NCBI GenBank assembly: GCA_030248215.1
Contig: JASANG010002723.1
Coordinates: 124,001-188,000 of the forward strand
Direction of reading: 5' to 3'
DNA: 64,000 nucleotides
Source of the DNA: Enoplolaimus lenunculus
Lineage: Eukaryota; Nematoda; Enoplea; Enoplida; Thoracostomopsidae
Position numbers and translations under genes: made by a program. The notes under the pieces are model-generated. The model searched no databases. It was given only the letters and a program-made list of their open reading frames with translations, and was not told the DNA's origin. Below, one piece after another: positions 34,491 to 46,412 of this stretch. Within the stretch, counting starts at the first letter, position 1. Each line of letters begins with the position of its first letter.

Positions 34491-34722
34491 ACACTACGAC
34501 CAATATTCTCAAACGTATGCAGCACCTATCACCAGTTGGTGATACGTCTTGTAACTTTCGAATCAGCAAATGCTGATGCTCAAAATTCAGCACATTTTTA
34601 GCATATGGCTTTCTCTAATGTTGTACCAATTTTACGTTTCAACAACTTTAATAGTTAGTGAGTTTGAAAACCGATGACTAACAGATGATAGTTGCTATAA
34701 ATATTCGAGAATATAAGCCCTG
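34491..34722. mobile_element. TIR element (family I, CACCAGTTGGTGATA), copy 1
   Basis: GACCAATATTCTCAAACGTA at the left and ATTCGAGAATATAAGCCCTG at the right are inverted ends. The arms carry CACCAGTTGGTGATACGTCT and its decayed inverse. Confidence 0.7.
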
Positions 34723-34791
34723 ATTAAACCTTTGAAGCGCTAATTAACATACAGGCTGATGTATTCGCCGCATATTTTTTCGAACTTTGTA

Positions 34792-34892
34792 AACTGCGTC
34801 CGTCACCATATGGTATCGTACGTGAGTAATTCACGTACGGTACCGCACGGTGACGAACAGCGGCGGACACCATCAAAAGTATTGCGCCACCT
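34792..34892. mobile_element. GC-rich CGTACGG element (family C), left-truncated
   Basis: ACTGCGTCCGTCACCATATG, GTGAGTAATTCACGTACGG, and the intact right end CATCAAAAGTATTGCGCCACC. Confidence 0.65.
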
Positions 34893-35669
34893 TTAAGCTT
34901 GCGTATTTTTAAACTGCCGCTGGTGAAACAAGAGTCACCGGCCTAAACTGCTTACAAGAAGATATCTGTGCTTTATTTATCTATTATTACGCCTGTTAAA
35001 TTTGTCGTATATTAAACCTTCCAAATTAAATATCAAAGTTCCATAATTCGTTGTCCGAAAAATCAAGTCCAACTTTTATTAATTTTTTCACAAACAACCT
35101 GGACTTTTTTTGAAAATCCGATACGTACATTTGTTCGCGAACAGCTTCGTCTATTGACTTTAGCACTTGATAATTCATTGGAAACTACTATAATTTCGCT
35201 AGTTCCCAATATTAATACTAATTCTACAAAAATGTTTGCTGTCAAATCTTATCGATACAGTTTCAAGCGCAGCGTACAATTATGCAGTTTAGTACAGTTG
35301 AAACATTACACCATTGAAATGTATTCAGTATAAACACTTGAGTCAAACGCTTCAAGTACATTTACACAACACACTAGGGAGGTACTTAGAATAAGACAGT
35401 GCCCCCACAAACGAGTTTACATACTCCAACTAAACGAGTTAATCAACCCGTAGACTTAATCAATTTTAATATAGCTCATTGAACTAATCTGTTCTTTAAG
35501 CAGTGCAAATATGTTTTGTACGCTGGGATAGTTTGCTAACAGCAGGAAGTCATCAAGTCTAAATATACGAACGACTCTTGCACGCATTACACGCCACATT
35601 TGCGTTTAGGCTAAAGCTCAGGCTTCCGGCAACATATTGTTGCGCTGATAATTTAATTTAGGGTAATTG

Positions 35670-35810
35670 CTTGTGACAGCGAGCCCCCCCCTCTAAACAA
35701 AGGGGGGTGTCGGCCAAAAACGCAACGCCCGGCGGTACATTTTGTAACATGCGGAACCCCAAGAGTTGCACACTCTTGTATTATGCACTCTTGGTGTCAG
35801 TAATGACAGT
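35670..35810. mobile_element. Half of a family D element
   Basis: CCCCCCCTCTAAACAAAGGG, GGCCAAAAACGCAACGCCCG and GTTGCACACTCTTGTATTAT. Only the right arm is present, and it runs into a tRNA-like segment. Confidence 0.6.
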
Positions 35811-35849
35811 CTATGCGGGAACCGGGACTTCACGCGTTTTTAACTTAGC

Positions 35850-35938
35850 AGCTGAAAAAGCGGCTCAAGAGTGGTTTCGAGCTAGTGACCTACGGATACC
35901 AAGGCAATCGCTGTACCACTACGCCACGTAGCCCGCTT
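35850..35938 (-). repeat. tRNA-like SINE head
   Basis: On the minus strand GCGGGCTACGTGGCGTAGTG carries an A-box-like TGGCGTAGTGGTA. About 45 bases later CTAGCTCGAAACCACTC resembles a decayed B box. Stems do not pair well enough for a working tRNA. Confidence 0.5.
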
Positions 35939-36054
35939 CTCCAACTGCTCTTCTCGTCGACTATATGTCGACCGTATACTGCCGGCTAGCATACATACAA
36001 CACACTACATTGCATGTGCATATAACGGACAAGCATGTCTCACATACTTACAAG

Positions 36055-36458
36055 CAGGGTGCAACCGGAATTCCGGTTCCGGTTCCGGCATTTTTTCACC
36101 TTCCGGTTCCGGTTCCGGTAAATTTTTACCGGATTTAAAAATTCCGGTGTTAAAATTTGGCCGTTTTCTTAACTTTGCTATTTTTTAAGAATCTCTTTTG
36201 AAGGCCACTTGTACTCCGAATATAAGCCAAAAGATGGTGGATTTCACTTCCGTCGACGACGAAAATCTAAAATACAACAAATAAAATAAATACCTATGTT
36301 CGACTAAGGTTATTTCACAAATAATAGAGCAAAAAATAAGATTAAAATGAAATTTTTGGTGAAATGGATTTTTCACTTTCCGGTTCCGTTTCCGGTTCCG
36401 GTAAAATTTTCAAATTCCGGTTCCGGTTCCGGTAAATTGTAATTCCGGTTGCACCCTG
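36055..36458. mobile_element. hAT-like MITE with CCGGTT arrays (family N), perfect 8-bp TSD
   Basis: The left end CAGGGTGCAACCGGAATTCC and the right end GGAATTACAATTTACCGG (inverse strand: CAGGGTGCAACCGGAATTAC) are inverted repeats. The target duplication CTTACAAG occurs at 36047-36054 and 36459-36466. Subterminal TTCCGG/CCGGTT hexamers fill both arms. CAGGG ends with an 8-bp duplication are diagnostic of the hAT superfamily. No transposase is inside (404 bp). Confidence 0.9.
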
Positions 36459-36807
36459 CTTACAAGTAATGCATTACAGCACCCTATTACTTTGAACGTG
36501 ACATTTTGAAACCAAAAGCCGAATAAGTTTGAAATTATAACCACTAAATCTTGGTTTAACAGTTGCTTCCAAGGCTTTCAATATCGGCAGCTTAAAATTC
36601 TCGACGTTCGCTTTTTTGCTTGTAAGCATATCGAAATATGCTTGTCCATTATGTGCACATACAATGTGATGCAGTGTACCGTATGTATGCTTCCCGGTGT
36701 CACAGGACAATTTCTCCGCTTTTACCTTTTACAATTCATCCTTCCAAAAAATCGTCCAGAACAATTCTTCCCACCACCCACCCCAACCCTCAGCGAAATC
36801 GTTTTAC

Positions 36808-37147
36808 GACAGGAGAAGTCGTCCTAGTACAATTCAACCCCTAAATGATTCAAGGCAATTCCCCTGTCGCAGGACGAATACTGTCCCATTTAGGACAGGA
36901 GAAATCGTCCTAGTACAATTCAACCCCTAAATGATTCAAGGCAATTCCCCTGTCGCAGGACGAATACTGTCCCATTTAGGACAGGAGAAATCGTCCTAGT
37001 ACAATTCAACCCCTAAATGATTCAAGGCAATTCCCCTGTCGCAGGACGAATACTGTCCCATTTAGGACAGGAGAAATCGTCCTAGTACAATTCAACCCCT
37101 AAATGATTCAAGGCAATTCCCCTGTCGCAGGACGAATACTGTCCCAT
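36808..37147 (+). repeat. 86-bp tandem array, four nearly identical units
   Basis: Units start at 36808, 36894, 36980 and 37066, with no visible difference among units 2-4 and only small changes in unit 1. Each unit holds two short dyads, GGACAGGAGAAATCGTCC and GGACGAATACTGTCC. The identity implies very recent expansion or gene-conversion-like homogenisation. Confidence 0.92.
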
Positions 37148-37577
37148 GAAAAATTCTGTTTCAGGACTATTGTCTCTCACAATCCTTCGTCTTTTTGCGT
37201 CTCGGACTACTTAGATACGTATACCCTTCCACGCATTAATATTTTTTACAAGCGATCTTAGTCGGCGCAAAGTCCTTTTATATCTTTGCACTTCCTGGAG
37301 CAACTCTTCTCGGCTAAATTACAAGCCTTAGCGGAGACATTCAAAGCAGGGTAGGAACAAAAGTTCAGATTAGGTTCCATCATGCTTCAACGAAGCAAAC
37401 TGTTCACAAGCAGTCAAACATTATCCACACCCCGGGTTTGTGAAACCGACTAAGGAATAAGCGGCAATCTTCACCTCTAAAGATGCCGCAGGCGCCCAAT
37501 ATTTTCCAATCTGTAGCACATGTTCGGCATTTTCTCACGTCACTTTCATCAACATAAAACTAACGGATTCTTTGAAT

Positions 37578-37771
37578 GGACCTATAGAACAGGACCGCAA
37601 CAGTAGTATAAGTATACTGAATATACTTATACTACTGTTGCGGCCCTAGCCTAAGCGTAACAATCAGCGTATACCTAAGCCTAAGCGTAAGCAACAAAAA
37701 AATCTAAAGCTTAAACTTGCTCTATTCCACTCCGACAGAACAACGTTCCATCGCTGATCTTTACATGGGTC
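37578..37771. mobile_element. TTAGGC-bearing MITE (family T), copy 8, with perfect 8-bp flanking repeat
   Basis: The element starts TGGACCTATAGAACAGGACC and ends CGCTGATCTTTACATGGG. TCTTTGAA stands on both sides (left ending at 37577, right starting in the last bases of the element). Near its left end AACAGTAGTATAAGTATA is followed by its own inverse, a fold-back of about 45 bases. The 8-bp duplication suggests hAT-type mobilisation. Confidence 0.72.
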
Positions 37772-38701
37772 TTTGAACGATAATTTTGAAACTGACAAAT
37801 CTTGTTTTTCATGTTTTCTGCGAGCGTATCTCATGATTTCGCGAATCACTACGAATTTAAATTTCAACTGTAAATAGTAGCACACTCGTCGCGGCCTTCG
37901 CCACGGACCGCTTGAATGCTCACGCCCTGAAGCCTCAGCTTAACCGGACTGGCATCCAATATGATACACGCCTATACGTCAAAGCATTTCGTTCTTATCA
38001 CGACGCTATTTTTTGGCAATTTTCAAACGCTTTTCGCTAAGTATCACCTGATACGCGTAACATCGGACACATATTCACATTTGAAACGCGGATCAGCTGG
38101 ATACTAAGTTGCCTCAAACAACGATATTAACTATGTCAAGCGTCCATATTACATCAAACGAAATACCTCATTAAACTCGTCTTAAACACATATACTTACT
38201 CGCCGCCAATCAGAATTTCAAAAATTTTCCCTTCAAATCGTTTAAATATTTCGACTTTTTTTAATGTTTCAAAAAAATGGCAACAGAACGAAGTTTACAC
38301 ACACACTGTTGACACAGAAACTGTGGTATGATGATAGTGAGTAAAGACGTTGCTCAATATGAGCAGTCATCAATTGCAATTGTACAACAAACCTGTGCCC
38401 AACTCGTCTGCTCATTTTAGTCGATCATTCGTCAGTTTTAAACGCGACACACGCCGTTTAAATTGAGTCTGATATAGAGTTGTGCCCGGGACCATGATTT
38501 GTACCGGGGGCCAGAGACCAACGCTCCGGTGCCGGGTGACCAACCGGGGCGTGCATTGTATTATATCCTCACCTGTGTAAGCATACGATATATGTGCTTG
38601 TCCTATATGCACATGCAACATAACGCATTGCACTGTAGGTATGTATGCCTGCTGGCAGCAATACGAGTCGACATATCGTCAACGGGAAATGCAGTTTGAG
38701 A

Positions 38702-38785
38702 TTGAACAGCGGGCTGCGTGGCGCACTGGTAGAGCATTCGCTTAAGAGTCAACTCACTTAAAGTTCGATCCTGCTCTGCAGGCGT
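38702..38785 (+). repeat. tRNA-like SINE head
   Basis: TTGAACAGCGGGCTGCGTGG, A box TGGCGCACTGGTAGAGC, B box AGTTCGATCCTG. The spacing is tRNA-like, but the acceptor and T stems are mismatched. It shares the TTGAACAGCGRGCTGC leader with the copy at 39312. Confidence 0.55.
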
Positions 38786-39311
38786 GCATTTTGAGCTGTT
38801 GAGTAAAAAAGGTCGCAGGTTCCCAATTGTGCCTATATTTGACAGACAACCTGCATCATACATATCAACGAATACTGTAGTGATCAGAATATGAGAGTGT
38901 GACTGATATTTATTTAGCCTTTCCAGAAGGTACACTTTCGCTCTTCGATTATGGACTGTTATTCTTTTTTTCCAATCCATAGCTTTAGTTATTTAAACCG
39001 TACACCTTTAACTTTATGCCAGTGAATTTCTATGGTTTAAGTTCATTACTTTATGGTGCTACGAATATAGGCAACATTTTACTTTAAGTAATAAATCAGA
39101 TTCTGTAGGGAACTTGATTTGGGTCCAGGAAGAATTTACACAATCTATTTACAGTACCTGATGTTTATGGATTAGTTCGCAATTTTGAACTCTATCCATT
39201 TACGGATTCTAATTAGGAAAACAGACTCCTATTGATTCAAATAAAATAGAGAGCCTGACCTGTTACTACGCCCCCTTATTCGGGTCACTACAGTAGTGAA
39301 CAAGAGAGCAC

Positions 39312-39385
39312 GTTGAACAGCGAGCTGCCTGACACGCTAGCGAAGTGCTAATGCGTCCATCCCAGGGGTTGAATTCGAATCCGTT
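39312..39385 (+). repeat. tRNA-like SINE head, decayed
   Basis: GTTGAACAGCGAGCTGCCTG, A-box-like CGCTAGCGAAGTGCTAATGC, B box TTGAATTCGAATCCG. It lies directly after a family H end. Confidence 0.5.
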
Positions 39386-39508
39386 TCGTCAATGCTTTCC
39401 CATCTGCTCCATTAGAAATATCAGATATCAATTTTATAAAGACTGACAACCGCTTCCTGCTTAATTAAAATTTCATTTACAATTATTTTCCAAATTAGAA
39501 ATTTCAGG

Positions 39509-39915
39509 AGTAGCTTGCAAAATTACTTCAGAGCAATGCCACCAATATCCCATCAAACAATTACAAGAGTGCATCAAATCATTATATCAGGAGTCTTTAC
39601 AAGAGTACTTATTCAGGACAGCAGTTTACTGTTTCAGATATATTAAACCGCATACAGTAGCTTGCAAAATTACTTCAGAGCAATGCCGCCAATATCGCAC
39701 CAAACTACTACAAGAGTGCATCAAATCATTATATCGGGAGTTTTTACAGGAGTACTTATTCAGGACAGCAGTTTACTGTTTCAGATATATTAAACGGCAT
39801 ACAGTAGCTTGCAAAATTACTTCACAGCAATGCCGCCAATATCCCATCAAACAATTACAAGAGTGCATCAAATCACGATAACAGGAGTCATTACAAGAGT
39901 ACTTATTCAGTTACA
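39509..39915 (+). repeat. 147-bp tandem repeat, about 2.7 copies, abutting FReD A exon 1
   Basis: Units begin at 39509, 39656 and 39803 (each AGTAGCTTGCAAAATTACTT…), a constant 147-bp period. Each full unit contains two acceptor-like strings, TACTTATTCAG and TTTACTGTTTCAG. The last unit is cut off exactly at the acceptor that begins the first FReD A exon. The array was therefore built from the sequence just upstream of, and including, the functional splice site. Confidence 0.9.
39901..39910 (+). promoter_or_regulatory. 3' splice site upstream of FReD A start (trans-splice or 5'UTR intron)
   Basis: CTTATTCAG followed by TTACATTCAATACTTTCC lies 31 bases before the ATG. Gene B has TTTTATTTTCAG followed by TTACTTGATACATTAC at the matching place. 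Conservation of acceptor and following bases between the duplicates supports a real 3' splice site. In a nematode this could accept a spliced leader, or it could end a 5'UTR intron. Confidence 0.55.
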
Positions 39916-42900
39916 TTCAATACTTTCCCAGTTCTTGCATATGCCGAATATCAGTAGCCGTGTTGCCCTGTTATGGTCTGTCGTTTTTGGGTTTCACGCG
40001 TTATTAATGGTCAGAGCTCAACCTCCAGGGATCGATTTGTACCCGCTGGCCAATGTTACCGTTGAAAACATTGTGGATGTACCCGAAAATGTCCCGAGAC
40101 AAGAAGTTGGAAGTAATTCTATAAGCATAACCAGCGTTTTGAAAACAGTGGATTACATTGCATAAAAATTTCGAACGGAAAGTTCCCAGTTTTACCAAAT
40201 GTAAAAGTTCGTAAAATCCCATGCACACAAGACACAACTTCAAAAGGGGTTTCGGTCCCAAACCGACTGGCTACACCCCTCAATAAGTTTATGATCAAGA
40301 AAGGCCGGCTCGAGGTAAAAAACACCTCGCAGCGTCCAAACATGCCAAAGCATATACCTTATTTATTTGTATGATTATTTATTAAAATGGTTGAGACCAG
40401 AGTGGCACCCAATCCATTACTAATTTGCCGAATCCGAATCCGAGCATTGTAATTTGCAAATTTCCGATATATCAATAATTTGTTTAAGAAAACCAACTCA
40501 ATAACATTAGGGCACTGCGTTTCGAGATGCAAAACTAATGACATTTATTATTTCAGCAAATCTACGTTTTTCACAAACGCAAATATTTCGTGGTCGACCA
40601 CTGTTTTGAGATTTATGACCTGAAACACAAAAATATTGATTTATATAAAAAGTTATTTAAAAAATTATTTAAAATAGTTATTTAAATCTTTATTGATTAA
40701 AAATAAAAACATATATTGCCGAACATTGTTGCGGCTTTTGGATTCGGTTTTTTCCACAACCGAATTCGAACAGCAAATTGTTGCCGAATCCGAATCGCAA
40801 ATTTTTGCCTAATCCGAATCCGAACTATTATAGCCATCCTGGTTGATACAAAGTTATATACCTATGATACGAACAGTAGAGTGCGCATATATAACTGTAG
40901 TGAATAGGGATATTACACAGGATAGGAATATGTTGTTTTCCTAATTCTGTTAAACTGTTTTGACAAGTGGACATATTTAACATCTTGCTGCGATTACCTT
41001 ACATGCTATACCAGCTTAATATCCGGTTCCGGTTGAAAATTCAATATCCGGATCCGGTCCGGTAAACAAATATCCGGTCACATTTTGTCCCAAGCTAGCG
41101 CCAGAGTTCCGTTTCAGGGCCGCGAGACTGTGCCGAAGTACAAGATCAAGCGCGTGGTGTCAAATCAGGGGTGTATACAATTTATCCGTCTACGTGCCCT
41201 GGATGTTACTTTCACGTTTACTGCGATATGGAAACCGAAGGAGGTGGTTGGACGGTAAGCAAACGCGCCATTAATCTACCAAGATCAAAGGGCACATATC
41301 CGCAAATGCTAACTGGAATCATAGCTACAGCAACTTTAAAATATTCTCCGATTCATTTTATATGTTGATAATTAACATATTATACACAGAATGTCTTAAA
41401 TAAATCAGCATTTTGAAACCAACTTTACGAACTTTGTTAAATAATATTCTAATTTAATTAAATTGGCCAAGAAGTACATATTACAATTGTCAATTCAAAC
41501 GACGCTAAAATTTTCAATCCTTTCCATTCCAATTCTCGATAAACAAAACCGTAAACTGCGAAACATTCTTAAACAACAACGTGTTTCTATTTGTCAATAG
41601 AACGAAAACAATGCGTTTCAGTGATCCCAATCACGACCGGAATATAAACACAGTTAAGCACAAAATTTAGCCGAGGCAAAGATCAGGGGAGGTACGTTTT
41701 CCTGTGCGACTAAAATAGAACGCGTAGGCTTTAGACTCATTTTTTGTTTGGCTTAGGCTTACGCTTAGGAATATCCTCATTCGTACGTTTGCTTACGCTT
41801 AGACTTAGGAATATGCTCATTCTTTCGCTTAAGCTTAGGCTTAGGCTCAGCCTTAGGCTTAGGAATATGCGTATAATACTGTTCCGCCCATGTTGTTTAC
41901 ATTGGCCAAAAATTTTAAGAAATATACAATACAGTTCAGGTGATTACATCTCGATTCAACGGATCAGTTGATTTCTACCGCGGTTGGTATTTCTACAAAA
42001 TGGGATTCGGCGATATTAATGGCGAATTTTTTCTCGGTAAGCACATTCCGAGATGGAAGCCGGGCGTGGGCTCCATTAGATATAGTGATGCTGGTCAGAA
42101 TAGGCCGGAACCAAGTGCCAGGCGGCCCATAAATATGCAGCAAAATGGGGCACAAAAGTCAGAAAATGAATTTCTCCCTGTTTTGAAATTTTTAGCTAAA
42201 AATTTTTTCCTGAAAATGTTTTCGGCACACTGAATGTCTGAAATTTGTGTCGGTCATCGAATTATTTTTGTGGTCCACCGCTTGCTGAATTCAGTTTAAA
42301 ACTACGCTGAATAAGTAAGACCAGCGAAGAGATGGATTAATTGCATAAAAAATGGAAATCAACATCAAAATCGCTCAACTGCTATTTTCGTGGGGCACAT
42401 GATATCAACACAAATAAATCAAAATGATACCAAATTCAAATAATTAATGTTAAGCGTCAGATTTGAGATCGCTATACCGACTCAGATATGGAAGTGGGAC
42501 TTGGGGTCACATGATACGGCGCGTGGCCGATCTTGTCTCCCCATATATGACAAAACTCAGATGAATGGCTGTTTCCGTTTTCAAATTTTTACTTCCAAAG
42601 CTGGAAAAACTATTTTCGGTAAATTTTGACTATATAAAATTTTTTAACATTTATTGAGGTCCGTAGCCTGCTATTTCAGTTTTAAAAACTAAACTCAATA
42701 CGAAAACGCCGCAAGATAGACTAACTCAAATCAAAAGTGGATAATCGCTATTTAACAACAGTGTGTAATTGGGCACATTCTGTGTAGAAAAGAATGTACC
42801 TGGCACGTGTTGCGTTTTTGCCTACCACCCTTTATTTAGAGGTGGGTACTGCCGGTGCGGACCATGGCATTTCATGTACGCGGCATCAAACATGGTCCCA

Positions 42901-45900
42901 TGATAGATTAATTTAGGGGTATTCGTGTGATACCGGCTCCCCTCTAAACAAGGGGGGAAGGGCCAAAAACGCAACGCCCGTTGGTACATCTTGTACCGTG
43001 CGGAACGCCTGCTCTAATGTATAATTATAATAAAATACAAAATTTACCCAAACAGCGCTCAATATCTGTTGTTTTATTAAATTTACTGCTACTTTCACTT
43101 GGCGGATGGGACAATGTTATTTTCGTGGAACCTTAAAAATGGCACATGAAAACGTGGCCAGGTAGGAAACATAGACGGAACGTTCAGCAGCTTCGAGAAA
43201 TCGATTAAAACTATAACGCAAGCCGTACAACACAGTGAATATCACTATTAGATCTTACACCACATCGGTACGCCAGGGATCATCATATTTTCAAATGTGT
43301 ATAGCATCTATCACCAGTTAGACGATAGCTTTTCAAACTGACGAACTCTTACAGTTGTGAAACTGTCAAATTGGTACACAAATAGGACAAGTCAAATATG
43401 ACAATATACAGAATTGCAAAAAAAACGCCAATTACTGTTTCCAAAACAAAAACAATACAGTCGGCAACTGTGATAAGTACTGCTATACACATTTGAGAAT
43501 ACGAGCCTAACTGCTTAACTAGTTTATTATTTGAACAATTCCGCTGGCGGTAATTCACTTGATTTCGTTTGATAAAAAAATTAATCTATTCTTTTATACA
43601 GGTCTTGATCGTATTCATCAATTGACAACACAAAAGCATATGGAACTCAAGATTTGCCTGACGGACGTCGGAGGTTTGCAGACAATGGCCGGATATTCGC
43701 ATTTCTATCTTGGCAACATGAGCGACTACTTTACCCTTCATGTCGACAGTTATTATGGAGACGCTGGTTAGTGTGCGCTGTCTACCAACTCTTTTTAGGG
43801 TCTGCTCGGTTATCCTCGCTGCCCAGTGTTCGGTCCAAAAATGGCTCCGCTATTTGCGGCTTTGAGTCGAACGGTGTTGGATTTTCACTTTCAGCAAACG
43901 ACATTAAAAAATTTTGACACAGTTATTACAGAGACGCCGGCGTCAGTCTGTGCGGCATTGCTTTTTATGTATCATATAAGTATATACACATTCGATTAAA
44001 CCTAAACAAAACATTCGTCCCTTGTACAATTGTTTCACGTTTAAGGTTAACGGCTTACACTTCGGCTTAGTCTTGAGGCTTAGGTTTAAGCGAAGATGCA
44101 AGTTCGTCATATTCTCAGGTATAATTAACCTCAGGCCCGTAGTCAGATGGCGGCTCAGGTGAGCTTAGCCGCATATAAAACAATTTGGTCCCATCTAGAC
44201 CAAGTTTCAACCTCGTTTTATAAGTCAACGAAAAACCATGTATGCCCCTACTAAAAATTTTAGCCCCCCCCCCCCCCCAGCAAGGTGACTTGACTACGGG
44301 CTTGGGTAAGCAAAGCCTTGTCGCAAACCTAATCGCATATGTGAGAGACGCGTTTAAGATCCTAAACCTTCTTCAGTGTAGTATTTTAAATTCTTCGTGA
44401 CTATTTCGTTTACCAAAACCGTATGAAATCTGGTACAGTGTCAGAAATAGTTTTTCACGACCACAGCACACTGCAAAAAAATGGTGAGTCAAATTGACTC
44501 TCTCCGAAATAGGCTCTCCGGGACTACACAAACTGAGTCAAATTCGACTCCACCAGAGTCAAACGTGCGACTTTACTGAGTCGAATTTGACTCTGGCGGA
44601 GTCGAATCCGACTAAGTTTGTGTAGTCCCGTAGAGCTTATTTTGGAGACAGTCAATTTTGACTCATCATTTTTGCAGTGCAGGAATAAAGTTACCTTTTG
44701 TGTTGTGTATTTTATTTTATACACTATTGGTCGCAAATGAAGCCATTTACCAAAGCATAACATTATTGATGTGCTATACTTTACTGTTCCAAACGCAGCG
44801 GCACGCCACCGCACGCCGCTATGCGTTGCTAACAAAAATATAATCAAAATCTATTTGCTCGAGTTCGACAGGGTGGGATGGCGTCCGACGGAGCACGGCT
44901 AGTATAGCGCAACCCTAACAGGCACGAAAGTACCCCCGACATGTCTCGAGCACGTTAACAATGGTGCATCAGGTGTCGGTGCACGTATTTCACGGCTTAG
45001 GATGGGTCCACAATTTCAGGCGACTATCTGACAAAATCAAACGGACGCCCGTTCTCAACGTTTGACTACGATTTAGATGGATCGCTAAAGAATTGCGCTG
45101 CGTACTATCACAGCGCCTGGTGGTACCACAGCTACGGCGAGTAAGTTACTTGCAACTGAAAACGGCTGGGTTGTGTTATCAAACATCTATAGCGGCACTA
45201 TAACCACTTACCGCAGCTAAGAATCCATGAGTTATTAAAAAAAATGCAACTTATCTGCATAGCAACCGACTTCACTATAAAAGATATCCAAAAAGCTTGT
45301 GTCATGGATATGGAATCCCAAAACGCTTCAGTGGACACCACTCTTTTATTTTCGCTTCACTGTGATGGTTACTGATGCTTTTTGGCTTCCGTGTCCATCA
45401 TTCCGATACAAACAAAGTTACCTGGTGTAAACATGATATTGCAGCAATTGCATTTTTGTATAGCACTGATATAAAAAAGTTTTGCCTTTGAACCACAAAT
45501 TATTTTTGATTTCACTCAATTACCCAACTAAGCACCACTGTTTATCGATACGGTACAATGCGCAAATACGCATCTACACCAGCCTTGTCAGCTGTGATCA
45601 GCGATATCAATGCACATGGGTACGTTCTGTGCAGAAAAAATAAACCCGACACGCATTGCGTTTCTGGCCTCTGGCCTACCTTCTTATTTAGAGGGAGTAC
45701 AACCTGTGCGAACCATAGCACTTTACGTATGTGGCCTCAAGAATGCTACACTTATAGTTTAATATAAGGCTATTGAATGTGACGGCGACCCCCTCTAAAA
45801 ACAAGGGGAGTCGGCCATAAATGCAACGCGCGGTGGTACGGTACATTTTGTACCATGCGGAACCGAACCCCAAAAGGTGTACTCTCTTGTATCATGCACT

Positions 45901-46360
45901 CCTGATGAAATAAACCGGCCAGTCCAGAATTTCTTCAGAATCAGTCCAATCCGGTCAAACAATTTCCAACTGATTCCAGTTTTCTTAGCTGAAAACTTAT
46001 CATTATTTCAGCTGTACAAAATCAACCAATATTTTCGGCTATTATTATCTCGGCTGCAAAGTACTGCCTGCATTCGCAGGCCCTGGTATGAGCTGGGCGC
46101 CTGTCCCTGGTTCAACCGAACAAGCGGTGCGTTCGATTAAACTTATGATACGACCTATGGGTTACATAGGCGGCAGTTTTAACAGCTTAGAAGGCGTACT
46201 CACGGATATTATGAATACGAGGGGTGGTAACAATGCTGCTGCAATAGCGCACGCTGCTTAAACTTGCAATTGGCAGCTTACACTAACGTAAGAGACACTG
46301 CATGGGAATGTTTTGATTTTTTGCATGATAAACTAAATACAAATACTTCTTTTATAAATT

Positions 46361-46412
<52 letters not shown>

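Larger units (their letters stand above)
25510..39508. other. Intergenic region between channel and FReD A
   Basis: Besides the listed elements, no gene is seen in 25510-26059, 27400-28289, 29195-30160, 31916-32840, 33750-34490, 34893-35669, 37148-37577, 37772-38700 or 38790-39190. 26870-26960 and 27805-27850 contain weak telomere-like remnants. 32575-32760 is a decayed CCGGTT-type MITE end. 29296-29914 contains two overlapping + frames (98 and 121 codons) without domain matches. No promoter for either gene is evident. Confidence 0.5.

Noticed and set aside
36808-37147. CRISPR-like array
   Set aside because: The units are contiguous 86-mers without unique spacers, in a eukaryotic intergenic region.
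38702-38785. Functional tRNA gene
   Set aside because: A and B boxes are recognisable, but acceptor and T stems do not pair and the anticodon arm is irregular.
41744-41971. LRLRLSLRLRNM-type frame
   Set aside because: Translation of the degenerate telomere hexamer array. The same reasoning applies to similar frames at 18852-19073, 37664-37885 and 47883-48098.
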